This document shows positions 45,380 to 57,060 of a stretch of DNA of 64,000 nucleotides, one piece after another. Under the pieces are notes generated by a model that did not search any database, had not been told where the DNA came from, and saw only the letters and a program-made list of their open reading frames with translations. A program made the position numbers and the translations under genes. Source of the stretch: Symsagittifera roscoffensis (lineage: Eukaryota > Xenacoelomorpha > Acoela > Convolutidae); assembly GCF_963678635.1 (NCBI RefSeq), contig NC_087069.1, positions 52,462,938-52,526,937 on the forward strand, given 5' to 3'. Every line of letters begins with the position of its first letter. The stretch's first letter is position 1.

Positions 45380-45742
45380 CCTGTTGCGGAACAAGGCATG
45401 ACTTGTTTACTTTGAGTAGAACTCTACATTTCGAGAAGAAATTTCCAACATTTCGATTGAGAACCCAAAAGAAACTTCACCAACTGCCTTCACGATGATT
45501 CAAGGGGAACCGGGAAATGCTTGCACACCCCCCTCTTTCTTGGATAGGTTGAAGAATACTCTGGGAGCAGGAACAAGAGATGAGATCCATATCCAAAAAA
45601 GAAGCCGATAAAAACGAAAAAAGGGGTGCTTACAGATCAAAGCTGAAATTCAACTATCGACTCATACAGGGGAGTCAGAAATTTTGACTGAGAAACAAAC
45701 AGTAAATTCACATACCCACCTCATGATGATGCAGGTGGAGTC

Positions 45743-45778
<36 letters not shown>

Positions 45779-46311
45779 TTGTCGAAAAGATTGAAGAATT
45801 CTTCGGAAATATGTTCCCATTTACGATGGTAGTGGGAGCTGGTGATGAGAACGCTACCCAATAGGAAGCCGCTATGGCAAAGACAATAATGATTACAGAT
45901 CAAAGTGAAGCTGATGTTCAAAAGTTCAATCGTTCAAGGTTCAGCGGAGAGGAGATGCGCGTTACCACAGTGAATAGCTCCTCAGATCAATTTGTGACGG
46001 TAAGAAATATTAAAACGACTAGGAACGCAATGCAGGATTAAGGTGATCCTTTGGCAACAACAAGTTCCGGTAACCGTGCTGGCTTGACTAAGACTTCAGC
46101 CACCAGAGCACAGATGACACTGAGTGTGTTGCAAGCGCACTCCGAGGCACTTTCGCGACAAAGGGATGCGGCGAAGCCTTCGACCGGAACCAAATTGCCT
46201 CCTACGAATAGGCTGATGTCTCTGTACATAAGACTTTTGGTCAACGATGGGATATCAGTGGATGAGATCATGACGAGGATCTTCCACAGGATGGGTGAAC
46301 AGAAGCAATGA
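45380..46311 (+). pseudogene. gag: Decayed gag of a relative of the large gypsy element
   Basis: Near 45790 the plus strand reads FFGNMFPFTM, parallel to FGNIFPFTM in the intact-looking gag at about 51030. The frame 46051-46311 has GTKLP ... VNDGISVDEIM ... MGEQ, parallel to STKLP ... VDNGVALEEAL ... IGEQ at about 51.4-51.5 kb. Stops and a (CT)n run (45752-45777) interrupt it. No pol follows, so this copy is a truncated ancestor or relative. Confidence 0.6.
45752..45777. repeat. (CT)n microsatellite
   Basis: Uninterrupted CT dinucleotides inside the gag relic. Confidence 0.95.
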
Positions 46312-47399
46312 GTTTCGAACTGAATTTGTAAACTAGAAAAGTCTGTTCACTTCGATCAGTAGAAGTTGTGAGAAGAGTTACTTCGGAACAAGCAAAAAAC
46401 TAGCCCACGCCAAAAAACCATAAAATAGAAAACAGATGACTACCTCATAATGGGGCCACAGAATAGGCCACAAACTGAGGATGAAAAACAAACGAAAAGT
46501 AAATGTGACCTATAGGGATGGATAAGCAGTCTCGAAGATATTAAAAACATTTGGTTTGCACGAGCAAAACAGTTTTCTATTGGATGAAACTAAAAATCAT
46601 ATCAAAAGAAAACACACTGAAGCAACGCATCTTTTCAAACGTAAACATTGTGACAAAACTACAAAAACCTGTGACATTCGACCAGAATGGCCAAAATGCA
46701 ATCTCTGCAGAATTCGAATTTTTAGCAGTAAGCCCTCCGGATTGGTGATTATTAAGAATTAAGAACGTTATTGGAACGATTGGCCAAACGGTGAGGGCTA
46801 GAATATTCTGGTATTTTAAAATTTCAAAAATTCGAATTATGACGTCATATTTCTGAGAAACGTCAGAAACGGCCATTTTGGCAAAAACGAGAAAGAAGGA
46901 CAGAACAACTTTATCTGCGATAGCGAACAGGACGAAAATCTAGATTGAAAATCGACGACGAATTACAGAGTAACAGAGAACACTCCGAGTTGCAACTATT
47001 GTGCCGCTACAATAGTTGCAAGGCCGTTGCGAACAACGGTGAAGGGTGGAAGACAGCCTTCCGGATTAGGAGGAAATCAAGATTAACGAGCTTGATTCAG
47101 CGGATTCGTCAATCCGGAAGGGTAAAGGAACTGAGACTTTTTATCCTGTTACATAAACTTTTAGCATCCTGTCATGTCCTGACTTGAATTTAATTAAGAT
47201 CTGAATTCGTTTTGATAAGGATGAGGAGCTAAGAGTTGGGGGGAAAGGATTGATCCATCTTCGATGGAGATGATGATTTTTATCTACTGAACAAAAACAA
47301 TAGTAATATAATAAGTAGTAGCCCTGTTTTTAAGAGTGACCTCGTGGTCTGGGGATACTGAGACCCAGCCATGAGCTCACTATTTCTGCATGTAATTAA
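46312..47399. other. Unassigned segment with repeat fragments
   Basis: It contains a 12-bp perfect hairpin at 46991-47020 and a 75-bp block at 47055-47130 that recurs at 48830-48915 with the CCGGAAGGG motif. The 46551-46762 frames are Cys/His-containing but overlap each other and carry no confident motif. Confidence 0.5.
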
Positions 47400-47900
47400 G
47401 TTAATTTGAGCGTTCTGGTCGAAGCCGGAGAACAGTAACGTTTTTGTCGACCCGATGTTAGAAAGACCACCGAAAGTACTGGCTTGGTAGAGACGGTGAA
47501 AAGCATGCAAAGCTCTGTTTAGACGTTAGCCAGTCGTCTTAAGACTTAGTTTTGTTATCCGTCGATATGTATCTTCCGGGCGAATGTTACATACATGTTT
47601 TTATGGCGCTCCTGGGTGTTATTCTTTTATAACATCATGACCGGCGGAACCGTTAACGAGCACTCCGCGCCGAGCGGATGCTCACATTAACGCCCTTAAT
47701 AGGCTTATACCGCCGGGGCGGAAGGGTAGTTCGGAACGCGGAAACCTTCCGGATTGCCGTGAATAGTTTTTTAACTTGGTTAAGACCGAAAATTCACGAA
47801 CCAGGAAGGGTGGGGGATATCGCGAACCCCTCGTCCCCTGAGTGGTTTGTGACCAAAAACACTTAAAGATAAGTATGAAACCAAACAAAAAGTAGTAGAG
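47400..47900 (+). repeat. Probable 5' LTR of the large gypsy element
   Basis: Homologous to 44110-44560 and placed before the leader and gag. Ends not resolved. The matching 3' LTR would be beyond 64000, so this is inferred from the second copy only. Confidence 0.5.
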
Positions 47901-48149
47901 TACCCAAGAAAAACAAAAAACATAAAAAATAACCGGAAAAACCAAAAACAGTAAAAAAGTAAAAAAAAAAATCAGTAGAAATCATCCCCCCAGACAAGAT
48001 GTGATCCAACCCCCCCGTTTGTTGGTGATAGATATATTGTTGTTACAGGCATTTATATCAGTCAGTATTGTTACGATCATTTTTGTGGCCCGTTTGTGAG
48101 GCTTGTACTAAAGGGTTATTTGAGCATTTGAGCACGTTAATGATAAGTT

Positions 48150-49775
48150 GCGCTCAATCCGGAAGGGTCAGCTGATTTGCGCTCAATTCGGAAGGGTCTT
48201 GGGTGAAGACCGATCCGGCAAGCAGTACAAGGAGCAACAAGAAGAGGCTCAACGACAACAACAATCGACTGTTGGGTATCGTTAACAAGTTTTGTATCCC
48301 TTTTGGTACAAAAAGTAAGATAGTAATCTGTGGGGGGGCTCGACAGTGCTGCACTGTAGTGACCCTTCACCGAACTGCGAATATCCGAGTTAAGCACCTT
48401 AATTCGGATATTAAACAAACCCGGAGGGGTATAGTAATACTACTATTATTACTTATATAGCTTATATTAATATTCCTACATCGTTTTTCAGTGAAAAACA
48501 GAGAAAACAGACCGGTTTTTAGGGTCAAAATAGCGATATTTTAATCCCCGCACAAATCGCGATTTTTGATATATCGAAATTTTTTGAAACGGAAAAAAGC
48601 GCTAAACTAGTGCGTTACATCGTAATTGCACTGCTATAATAGATAGAACCAGTTAACTTTAGTTCGGAAGTGGTTGGAACTAATTTGGTACCAAAAACCA
48701 AATTTCTCCATTTTTTGATAGTACAAAACACTATAAAATCAGAAAATTTTTTGAAATTTTTGAGTTAGAACAGTAAAAATAGTTGTTTGGACAACGTCCA
48801 ATAGTGAATCTACGAGTTTTAAAACCCGCAACCCGAAAGCCTTCCGCGTTCCAGAGAAATCGAACTTAACGAGTTTGATTTGGTGGATTCATCAATTCGG
48901 AGGGGTACAGGTAGCATAGTTTTTCGCAAATTTTTTCAGCTAAAGCGTTTTAGATCGGATCTTTTGCATTGAACTAGAAGAGTATAGGCCTTTTGAGCTC
49001 GGATCAATAATTTCTAGGCCGAAAGGAACAGAATTGCGGAAAAAGTTAGGTGGAACCTATAAATGAGAAATTTTTTGAGTTTGCAAGAAAGACGTTTTGG
49101 CTAATAACTTTTCGACAACTGGATCTTCTTGGTACCATTAGATCACAAATTAGCTGAACTTACTAGTAAAAAAAAGAATTACTCGAGAAAGCGAGCGAGA
49201 AAATTTTTTGAGATTGTTTTTAGCGAATTACTCAATTAGGAGGGGTACAACCTTCACGTTTTATAAAAAAAAATTTGGAAGATCCTTAAACCCCTACAAA
49301 AAGGTGATAGCGATTGAACTAAGTAAGTTAGGACAGTTCTAGACGAAAAGGGAGGGCTAAAGGCACAAGAAGACCTTAATAGAGCCGAAATTAGGCAAGC
49401 GATAAGACCCTTCACCGTTAGTGTGAATTGTCAAATAAGAGGCTTAACTTCAATCCGGAGGGGTCTAGGAAAGGATCATATACCCTTCCCAGTTAATTTG
49501 AACAGCATAATAGCATCGCAGAACGTATCCGGAGGGGTATAGGCTGAAATCATAGGCTACTTTAAAGGAACCAAAGGGCTCCCAATCCGGAGGGGTCAAA
49601 ATTTTTTCAAAGTCGGAGGGGTCCGAATCCGGAAGGGTCTAGTTTCCACAAAACCGGAGGGGTCCCAATCCGGAGGGGTCTCCTATTTACTGACTCAGAG
49701 GGGTCCTAATTCGGAGGGGTCTTAACTTTACCAATCCGGAAGGGTCCTATTCTCGCCAATCCGGAGGGGTACTGT
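48150..49775 (+). repeat. Dispersed YAATCCGGAGGGGTC motif array in the 5' leader
   Basis: At least 16 copies or near-copies (e.g. near 48157, 48187, 48419, 48896, 49234, 49451, 49529, 49583, 49612, 49625, 49653, 49667, 49696, 49710, 49733, 49758). Eleven fall within 49451-49775. The core is CCGG(A/G)GGGTC, always on the same strand, with unique spacers, so it is not a plain tandem repeat. Confidence 0.8.
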
Positions 49776-50620
49776 TTCTTGTTAACCCAGAGAGATAAAA
49801 AAAAATTTTCTCAAGGACTTAAGTAAGACAAAAGAAAGACACTAGTGAGAGGCCTTAGGTTATTAAGACCCAGGCTAGGAACCAGTGACTGCACTGGTAA
49901 CTTGCCTTTCAAATAAGACCAGACCAAAACAAAACTGGTCCGACCTCGGATATTCGCAACACTAGGTCTAAATTAAAGAATAGTATAACTCATTGGTGTA
50001 AATTGAAAACCAATACGTTTTTACGAGAAGTGACTGCTCGGGCAGTCCGAAGGCAGATAGATAACACAGTACTCGGTGGGTGCAATAGACGCCCACTTGA
50101 GAAAATTACTGCCTTGAGAGTTTTGTCTGTTTGGTGCTGCACCAAGCGGGGAAAGCTTTTTCTTTAAAAAACTTAAGTTCGACTAAAGTACTACGACTGA
50201 CTAAAGTACAATACACATACGTTTTTCATAGAAATTTTCTTAGTCTGTTTCTTTTGATTTTAAATCAACACAAACTGTGCTTGATTGGGTAGTGAGTACA
50301 CTATCTTTTAAATTGACTGACAACATTACATTGTGCTAGTTCTCATATCTTACGACCAATAATTGATTAGTGTGAATAAATTGTATACAAGGTGTATTCT
50401 GATAACATACAGGGATTCGTGGTCACTATCTATTAGAAACTTGTGAAACTTATTGTGTTGTGTTATTTTTATTAATAGTCAAGACTTGGAAGTCACCATA
50501 AATCGAATTGAGTGTATAGGCTTGAGAAGGTACAAATAGGAAATTAGTCTAGACAAGTCAAGAATACCTAAAAGAGGTAATAGTTCTAGGAAATTCATAC
50601 CTGAGGAGCAAAGAAAAGCA
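49776..50620. other. Leader between motif array and gag
   Basis: About 0.85 kb without a coding frame. A short inverted motif GGTGCTGCACC lies near 50131. No certain primer-binding site found. Confidence 0.4.
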
Positions 50621-52909
50621 ATGACCGATCCTTTTGTGGAACGGATCAAACGAACAAAGAACGGCCAAAGGAAGATGGTTTCAGGCAGAATGGTTGAAAC
50701 GAGAAGTCAAAAGACCTCAGAAGAGAGAAAAGGAATGTTGGAAGTGGAGGTCCACCCGGACCAGGCCATGTAAGACAACGAAGAAATGCTTGGTTTGGAA
50801 GGGAGAGGCAGAAGGCTAGCGAGCGAATCTACTCCGGTAGAACAAGGTCAGGATTTGGCCACTTCCACCGGAACACTGGATCGAGCGGAGATGTCGGAAC
50901 TGTCCGACATCTCTACTGAAGTTGTGGCGACTAGGAGATCTCCAACAGACAATACCATGATGGCAGACGCAACAGAGAAACAAACCACGTCTTCGTCGTT
51001 CACAGAAAGAATGAAAAGTACCTTTGGGAACATCTTTCCATTTACAATGGGAGCGGGCACAGGAAACGAAGGTGGATCCCAAGAGGAAGAAGAGAACGAT
51101 GACGAGCAGGTGGACTCTGGATCTCAACTAAGCCTCAATAGTTCGACCCAGGAGAATAATCCATACCTCGGGGAAGAGACTGGAAACAAGGACAAATTTG
51201 GTGTGGTAAGAACGATAAGCAAAGAAGTAAACACACCAGGCCAGACGAGAGGCTTTGCGATCATGACAAACTCAGAGCAGCGAGATAGGGAGAATAGAAA
51301 TACAGGGATAGGCGATGCATTAGCGGATCCTGAGGTGGATAGTGAAAAGACGTCGAGACAGAGAATAAAAGCCCGGATCTCGACCAGCACGAAGCTACCT
51401 GGGATCGACAGGGTGACACCGCCACTAGTGACGCCGCTCGTGGATAACGGGGTAGCATTAGAGGAAGCCTTGAACAGCATCGTTGGCACTATAGGAGAGC
51501 AAAACGAACAGATGTCCATAAGGATGAGTGAATTAGAAAGAGCAGTCCACGTTGAAAGAGAAAGTCTGCGGGAAGAAATGAACCGAAATAGACAAGAAGT
51601 TGATAGGAGCGAGAAACGCTTGAAAGAAAGAACGGACGAGCATATACGAAAGAACCTGTCGCGAATGAAAAAAGAAGCGGAACAGAGAGAATCACGCTTA
51701 AGAGATGATATGGAGAAGTTAAGAACACAACAAAAGCAGACACTCGGGACTCTTGTCACAAAGTTGGAAGCGATGATGGAGAGGCGAACTCAGGCCATAA
51801 TGGACAGATTGAATGGACTACTAGGAAGCAGGAGTGGACCAAGAGAAGGAGAACCGAATTCGGGAGGTCCCAGCAGGGAACCGAAGGTGAACTTCAATGA
51901 CCATCAAAGGAGACGGGCAGATGGATCCACTCGAGGAAGGGGCAGCTCATCAGGCTATACCACAAGAGATCATAGAACATGGGGCCCCAACAGCAGGGCA
52001 AGTTCAACAGGGAACAGGCAGACCTCGAATGAAAGACCGACACAAGGCACACATGCAACTGGGAGCGGTGACTCCAGAAACTGGAGTAATGCCAGTCCAG
52101 GGAGAAGTCATGTGGGACAAGGGGGAAACACTTACGGCGATACGAATAGCGGGGACGTACCGTATTCAGAGCCCTCGACAAGGTGTGAGAACACTAAGGC
52201 TGGGCATTCAAGGGATGCTACGGCAATGGCCACGGCCTTCGAACCCCTAAACAGGTCACTGGAGACATTCCTTACAAGGCTATCCAAGACCAACGAACGA
52301 AGTGAGAAGTCCAGAAGGGTCTTTAAGAAACCAAGGTGCAATAAGGACGAATCTGATGACTGCATTGATACCTGGATAGAGGTGATGAAACTGCATTTCG
52401 AGGAGGAAGACTTGTCGGAAAGACAAGAGTGCAGTGCACTTACCAGTAACTTGGAAGGGACAGCCCTGAACTGTGTCATGGCCAAGAAGCAATATCAGCG
52501 TGACACAGCCGAGAAGATCTTCGAGATCTTGCTAAATCGTTTTGGATCAGGGGTGCAGGGACACCAAGCAATGATGCGCTTCGAGAAACGGAGGCAACGA
52601 GAAGATGAAACGATAGACAAGTTTCTCGACGACTTGGAAATGCTGAGAAGACGCAGCCAACCGGATGAGTCGAACCGAAGGATGAACCTGGCGGTAGCCT
52701 CAAAATTCATCGATGGTGTGAAAAATGATGAACTTCGAACAATGCTGGCAACGCATTATACACCACTATCAACGAATGCGCCAACACCAGAGGAGTTGAG
52801 GCTAAAGTCAAAGGAGTATCTCTTGTTGAAACCTCCTTCGAGGTCAGGATATTATAAGAACAATTATGGCAATTTTAACAATGGGCCGGCAAACCAAGGG
52901 AACAACTAG
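50621..52909 (+). pseudogene. gag: Gag of the large gypsy element, early in-frame TAA
   Basis: From the ATG at 50621 one frame runs to a TAG at 52907, about 762 codons, interrupted only by a TAA at 50771-50773 (codon 51). Re-initiation at 50786 would give 707 aa. Segments: an acidic and Ser/Thr-rich N-terminus with FGNIFPFTM, a long coiled coil (about 51.50-51.80 kb), a Gly/Arg/Ser/Asn-rich linker, then a retrotransposon capsid domain (52.33-52.83 kb) with DTWIEVMKLHF, LEGTALNCVM and RRQREDETIDKFLDDLE. Zinc knuckles follow in the next frame. A decayed relative lies at 45.4-46.3 kb. The stop may be a mutation or a leaky codon. Confidence 0.8.
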
Positions 52910-55900
52910 TACAAACCCAGGGACGATATGGACAAGAGACGCTCTTGTGCCAACAGACCATCATGTGTCAGCATGCCCAACTTACAAACAAGGCATGAAA
53001 GCAATAGGCTTTAGCCTCGAGGACGAAGATGCGTCAGAAGTTGATCATGAGGAGTTCATGAGGGGAGTAATAGCAAAATTCGGCCCGAGGTGTTTCTTTT
53101 GCAACTTGGAAGGTCATTTTAAATCAGATTAACCGCAATTCTGGGATGCAGTGGCAGACATCAAGCATCCAAGACATGAGGAAGCACTGTCAGGAGTGAA
53201 AGCCAGCAAGGCTTGCCTGTTGAGTGAAGCAGAGGCACTTAGAAAAGATAAGCCTCAAGAGCTGGTGGCAAAGAAAATGCAAGCGGTAACAGAAAAAACA
53301 CGTGAACCGGAACCAGCAACTGCGGCTGATGACTTCAAAATCGATTATAGGGCAGCCGCGAGGGATGCTCTAAATAGAGTGCAGCAGGAACTAGTGACGA
53401 AAGAGATCGAACAAAAGGTGAAACTCGAGCTGGAGAATGAGAAATTACAGGAGCAACTGAACGCCTGCAAGGCAACAGAGGTTGAAGAGGCAAAAGCACC
53501 AAGCAGCTTGAGCATGAAACTCAATGTGATCTCTGGTCAGAGGTTCGGTATGGTACCGCAAGGAAGTAAAATACAGTCGATAATCTCGGTGGCAGGACAT
53601 CAGGTAATCAGAAATCTGAGTAAACCATCTGAGTTTACTTTGATGCATTTGGATACATATGCAGATTATCTGAGGCAGATGGAGCCACGCACCGAGTCGA
53701 GGGCTGTGCGGGCACTACTAAAGACGGGTGGCCCTCGCATGAAGAAACTTCATGGACGCTACATGGAGGTCTATGGGCCGTATCAAATAATGCTGAACGT
53801 GGATGGAATCAGTATCTACATCAGGACCTATGTGACAACAGATGATGACCAAATGGGGCAGATCTATTCGGGTGAGGAGGAACTCAAAGTCCGTAGCATA
53901 GGCCATGACGCAATGATGGAACAAGATGCTGTACACATTGGGTATGAAGCAGATGTGACTGCACATCTGCTCGACACCAATGGAACGAAAATCGGAGTCA
54001 CAGGGCTTCTGGACACAGGAGCGGTAGTGAGTATGATGCCGATAAAAACTTGGGAACGAATGGGTTTCACGAGAGAAGATCTAATTCCGACGAATCTCAG
54101 ACTGGCCGCCGCCAATCGAGGGGCAATCTATGTAGCCGGAAGAACACCGATAACGGTCCTCCACATGGGAGGACGGGACCTTTGGATGAGCTTCCTGGTG
54201 GTAGAGAATTTGGACGATGCCGACCAATTCATCTTGGGCAGAGATTTTGTCAGGAATTTTGACGTGATGATTGACTTGAACAATGGTCTGATACGGATTA
54301 GAAACCCGGACCGGAAGTATGTTAAGAGACCAATTAATAGGATAATAATAGACGAAAACAAGGTACCAATATTTTTAGACAGAAAAGTAAAACTACAGCC
54401 AGGACAAGCTGTGGTGGCAATTTTTAGAATGAAAAATTTAAGTTCATTAAGCGATAGTAAACAAGTTTGTTTGGTACCGAATCCAAATAGTCAGAGTTTG
54501 GTGATTTTAGGCCGGAGCTTCTCGGTAACGCGAAACGGACTGTGTGTCAGTGTGTTATTGAACACACTGGACACCACGGTTTCAATCCAGCGTGGAAAGA
54601 AGCTTGGTTACGCATTGCCGATGAGGACTGACTATGAGGAGACACAAAACTTGAAGAAACATAATGTGAAAGACTGTCCTTATCATGCAAATAAAGATAA
54701 AATTTTAAAGAGAATTAATGAATTAAAATCTATTCATAAATTGTTTTCAATGAAATCCGAAACGGACGACGGCTTATCAAGTTGCTCGAATTTTCCGGAA
54801 CGCCCCTCGTCATATGAACTAGATTTTGACAAACCGGTTTTACCAGAAATAGAACATTTAAAAGGGAAAATAGGTGAGGGAGATTGCGAAAAATTACGGA
54901 ACGTTTTATATCGGAACGCAGATGTATTTTCGAAACATAAAGCGGATATCGGTTGCTGTAACTTCGTGGAGCATGAAATTGAGCTGGAAGAAGGTGCCGT
55001 TCCGCACAGAGAGGGCGCGAGATGAATGACGCCACACAAATCGGAAGCGTGCCGAGCGGAAATAGAAATGTTGCTTGAATACGACATGATAGAACCCTCG
55101 AAATCGCCGTGGGCTTGCGGGGTAGTAATGGCGAAGAAGAAAGGGGGGCAGCTTAGATTTTGTTGCGACTTTCGTTACTTAAACGCGGTAACAATAAAAG
55201 ATGCGTACCCGATACCTCGAATAGACGAGAGCCTCTCTAAGCTTGGTGACGCCAAGTTCTTCAACACATTGGACTTGGGTTCTGCCTTCTAGCAGGTTCC
55301 TTTGCGGAAGAAGGATAGGGAAAAAACCGGATTCGCGTGCGAATTGGGGTTGTACCAGTGGAAGAGGATGCTCTTCGGCTTGTGCAATGCAACGGCAACT
55401 TTTCAAAGGCTGATGGCTCAGGCTTTGACAGGAGTGACCAAAAAGTATGGGAATCTCTTGATGTGCTACGTGGATGACGTAGTCATAGCGACAACGACCC
55501 TGGAGGATCACTTTGATCGGCTCGATGAGGTCTTCGGATGTATGAAAAGAGCAGGCTTGAAATGCAAACCATCGAAATGTGAAATCCTTAGGGATTCGAT
55601 TAAGTACCTGGGAAGAATGGTGGACAGACATGGTGTGAGGCCAGATCCGGAGGCAGTAGAAGCTGTGCTGACATGGAAGGCTCCGAGGACGGACACACAG
55701 CTAATGAGCTTCCTGGGGTTTGCCAATTATTACCGTGAAGTCATCAAAGGATATGCAGACAAGGTGTATCCGATGCAAAAGCTGATGCGCAACAAAGGAA
55801 AGAAGTTCGAGTGGAACGATGAAGCACAGGTTTCCTTCGAGAACATAAAACGGGAACTGTGCGAAGCGCCAGTACTAGGCATGCCTACAGAAGATGGCAT

Positions 55901-56885
55901 GTATGTTCTTGACACAGACGCGTCGGTAGTAGCCATCTCAGGAATATTGCACCAGGAACAAGAATGGAATGGAAGAACGGTTCTTCGTCCCATTGCGTAT
56001 GGTAGCAAAGTCTTGAGTGACACTGAGATGAAATATGGTGCACTAAAAGCAGAAATGTTTGCAGTAGTCACGTTCGTGGAAAAGTACCGTGCATACTTGG
56101 GGAGCGCTCCTTTCAAGTTACGCGTGGACAACAGAGCTTTATCCTGGTTGAAGACATACTCGATGGATCAGAGTTATATTGGTAGATGGATAGTAAGATT
56201 GGATGGCTACCACATGATAATCGAGCACAGGATGCGTGACAAACACCAGAATGCTGACAGCCTCAGTAAGAAAACTGGATTCTACGAAAGATTGGAGCAG
56301 AAGCAAGCCAGTCAGGCAGAAATAAAGGAGGGATTCTCGTTTCTGGATAAGGAAACTTATGAGGCCCTTCCCTTAACGAGATGGTTAGATAAGTCGGGAA
56401 ATCCGATACCAGGGCATCCTGAGTTACCAGTGGAAAAAGCAGCCGAGATAAAAATCCTATCCAAAAGGGACCCGGTGCCCTTGGATCTGTTGCTGCGCTC
56501 AAACCTGGTACAGCAGGAACTCTCTCGCATGAACATAAACAGCCTCTCATTACTGGACAAAACGGTGCAGGTCACACCGCAAGTGATGCGGATGCTGGAT
56601 GGATTGTTAGAGAGAGAAGTGACCAGGGATAACCCCGAGAGGGCAGCAGCCATGGCATTACTGACAGTCAGGGAGAAGGTGAATATCAAGCCATCAATAC
56701 GACAACATAAAGACAATGAGAGGGATTGTAGGTCAAAAGTTCAGCAACTGGTGTCCTCAATACCCCAAGAGGTCTTGGTGAGTACTTCATACGGTCGGAA
56801 AGAGCAGGATAACGATACGCGAGAAAAAACCGTTACCTTTAAGGACCAAGATGGAGAAGGAGAGAAGGTTTTACGAGAACTGTAG
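52866..56885 (+). pseudogene. pol: Pol part 1: zinc knuckle, protease, reverse transcriptase, RNase H
   Basis: A single frame across 4 kb, broken only by TAA (53130-53132), TGA (55023-55025) and TAG (55290-55292). Contents: a CCHC knuckle CFFCNLEGHFKSD whose last Cys codon is the TAA; a coiled segment; retropepsin with LLDTGA (about 54009) and ILGRDF; RT with SPWACG, DLGSAF and YVDD (55467-55478); RNase H with DTDAS, a Glu in LKAEMFAV, VDNRALSW and HQNADSLSK. All catalytic residues remain. The TAG stands where RTs usually have Trp or a polar residue after SAF. The frame differs from gag by one base. The gag-pol junction therefore needs a frameshift or carries a mutation, and the first knuckle is damaged there (about 52955). 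Confidence 0.9.
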
Positions 56886-57060
56886 CAAGATAATTTGTCC
56901 TGGGAGACAAACGGTAAGATGAACCGGCGAGTTCGAGATCAACATCCGGGACAAGGAAGTATGTCCGGGGAGTCTGAGATGAATGAAGAAGTCCAAGACA
57001 AGAAACAAGACCTGGGGAGCAGAGTTTTGTCCGGGGAGATGGATGCAGAGAAGGTACGGA
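56886..57060 (+). other. Broken RNase H-integrase junction
   Basis: After the TAG at 56883-56885 the old frame stays open to about 57063, then the integrase frame (shifted by one base) takes over. The stretch contains repeated TCCGGGGAG and GACAAG pieces and may be a local duplication that caused the frameshift. Confidence 0.4.

Noticed and set aside
51124-51759. 211-codon minus-strand frame inside gag
   Set aside because: It is the antisense shadow of the coiled-coil gag region; Ser/Phe/Leu-rich translation without motifs.
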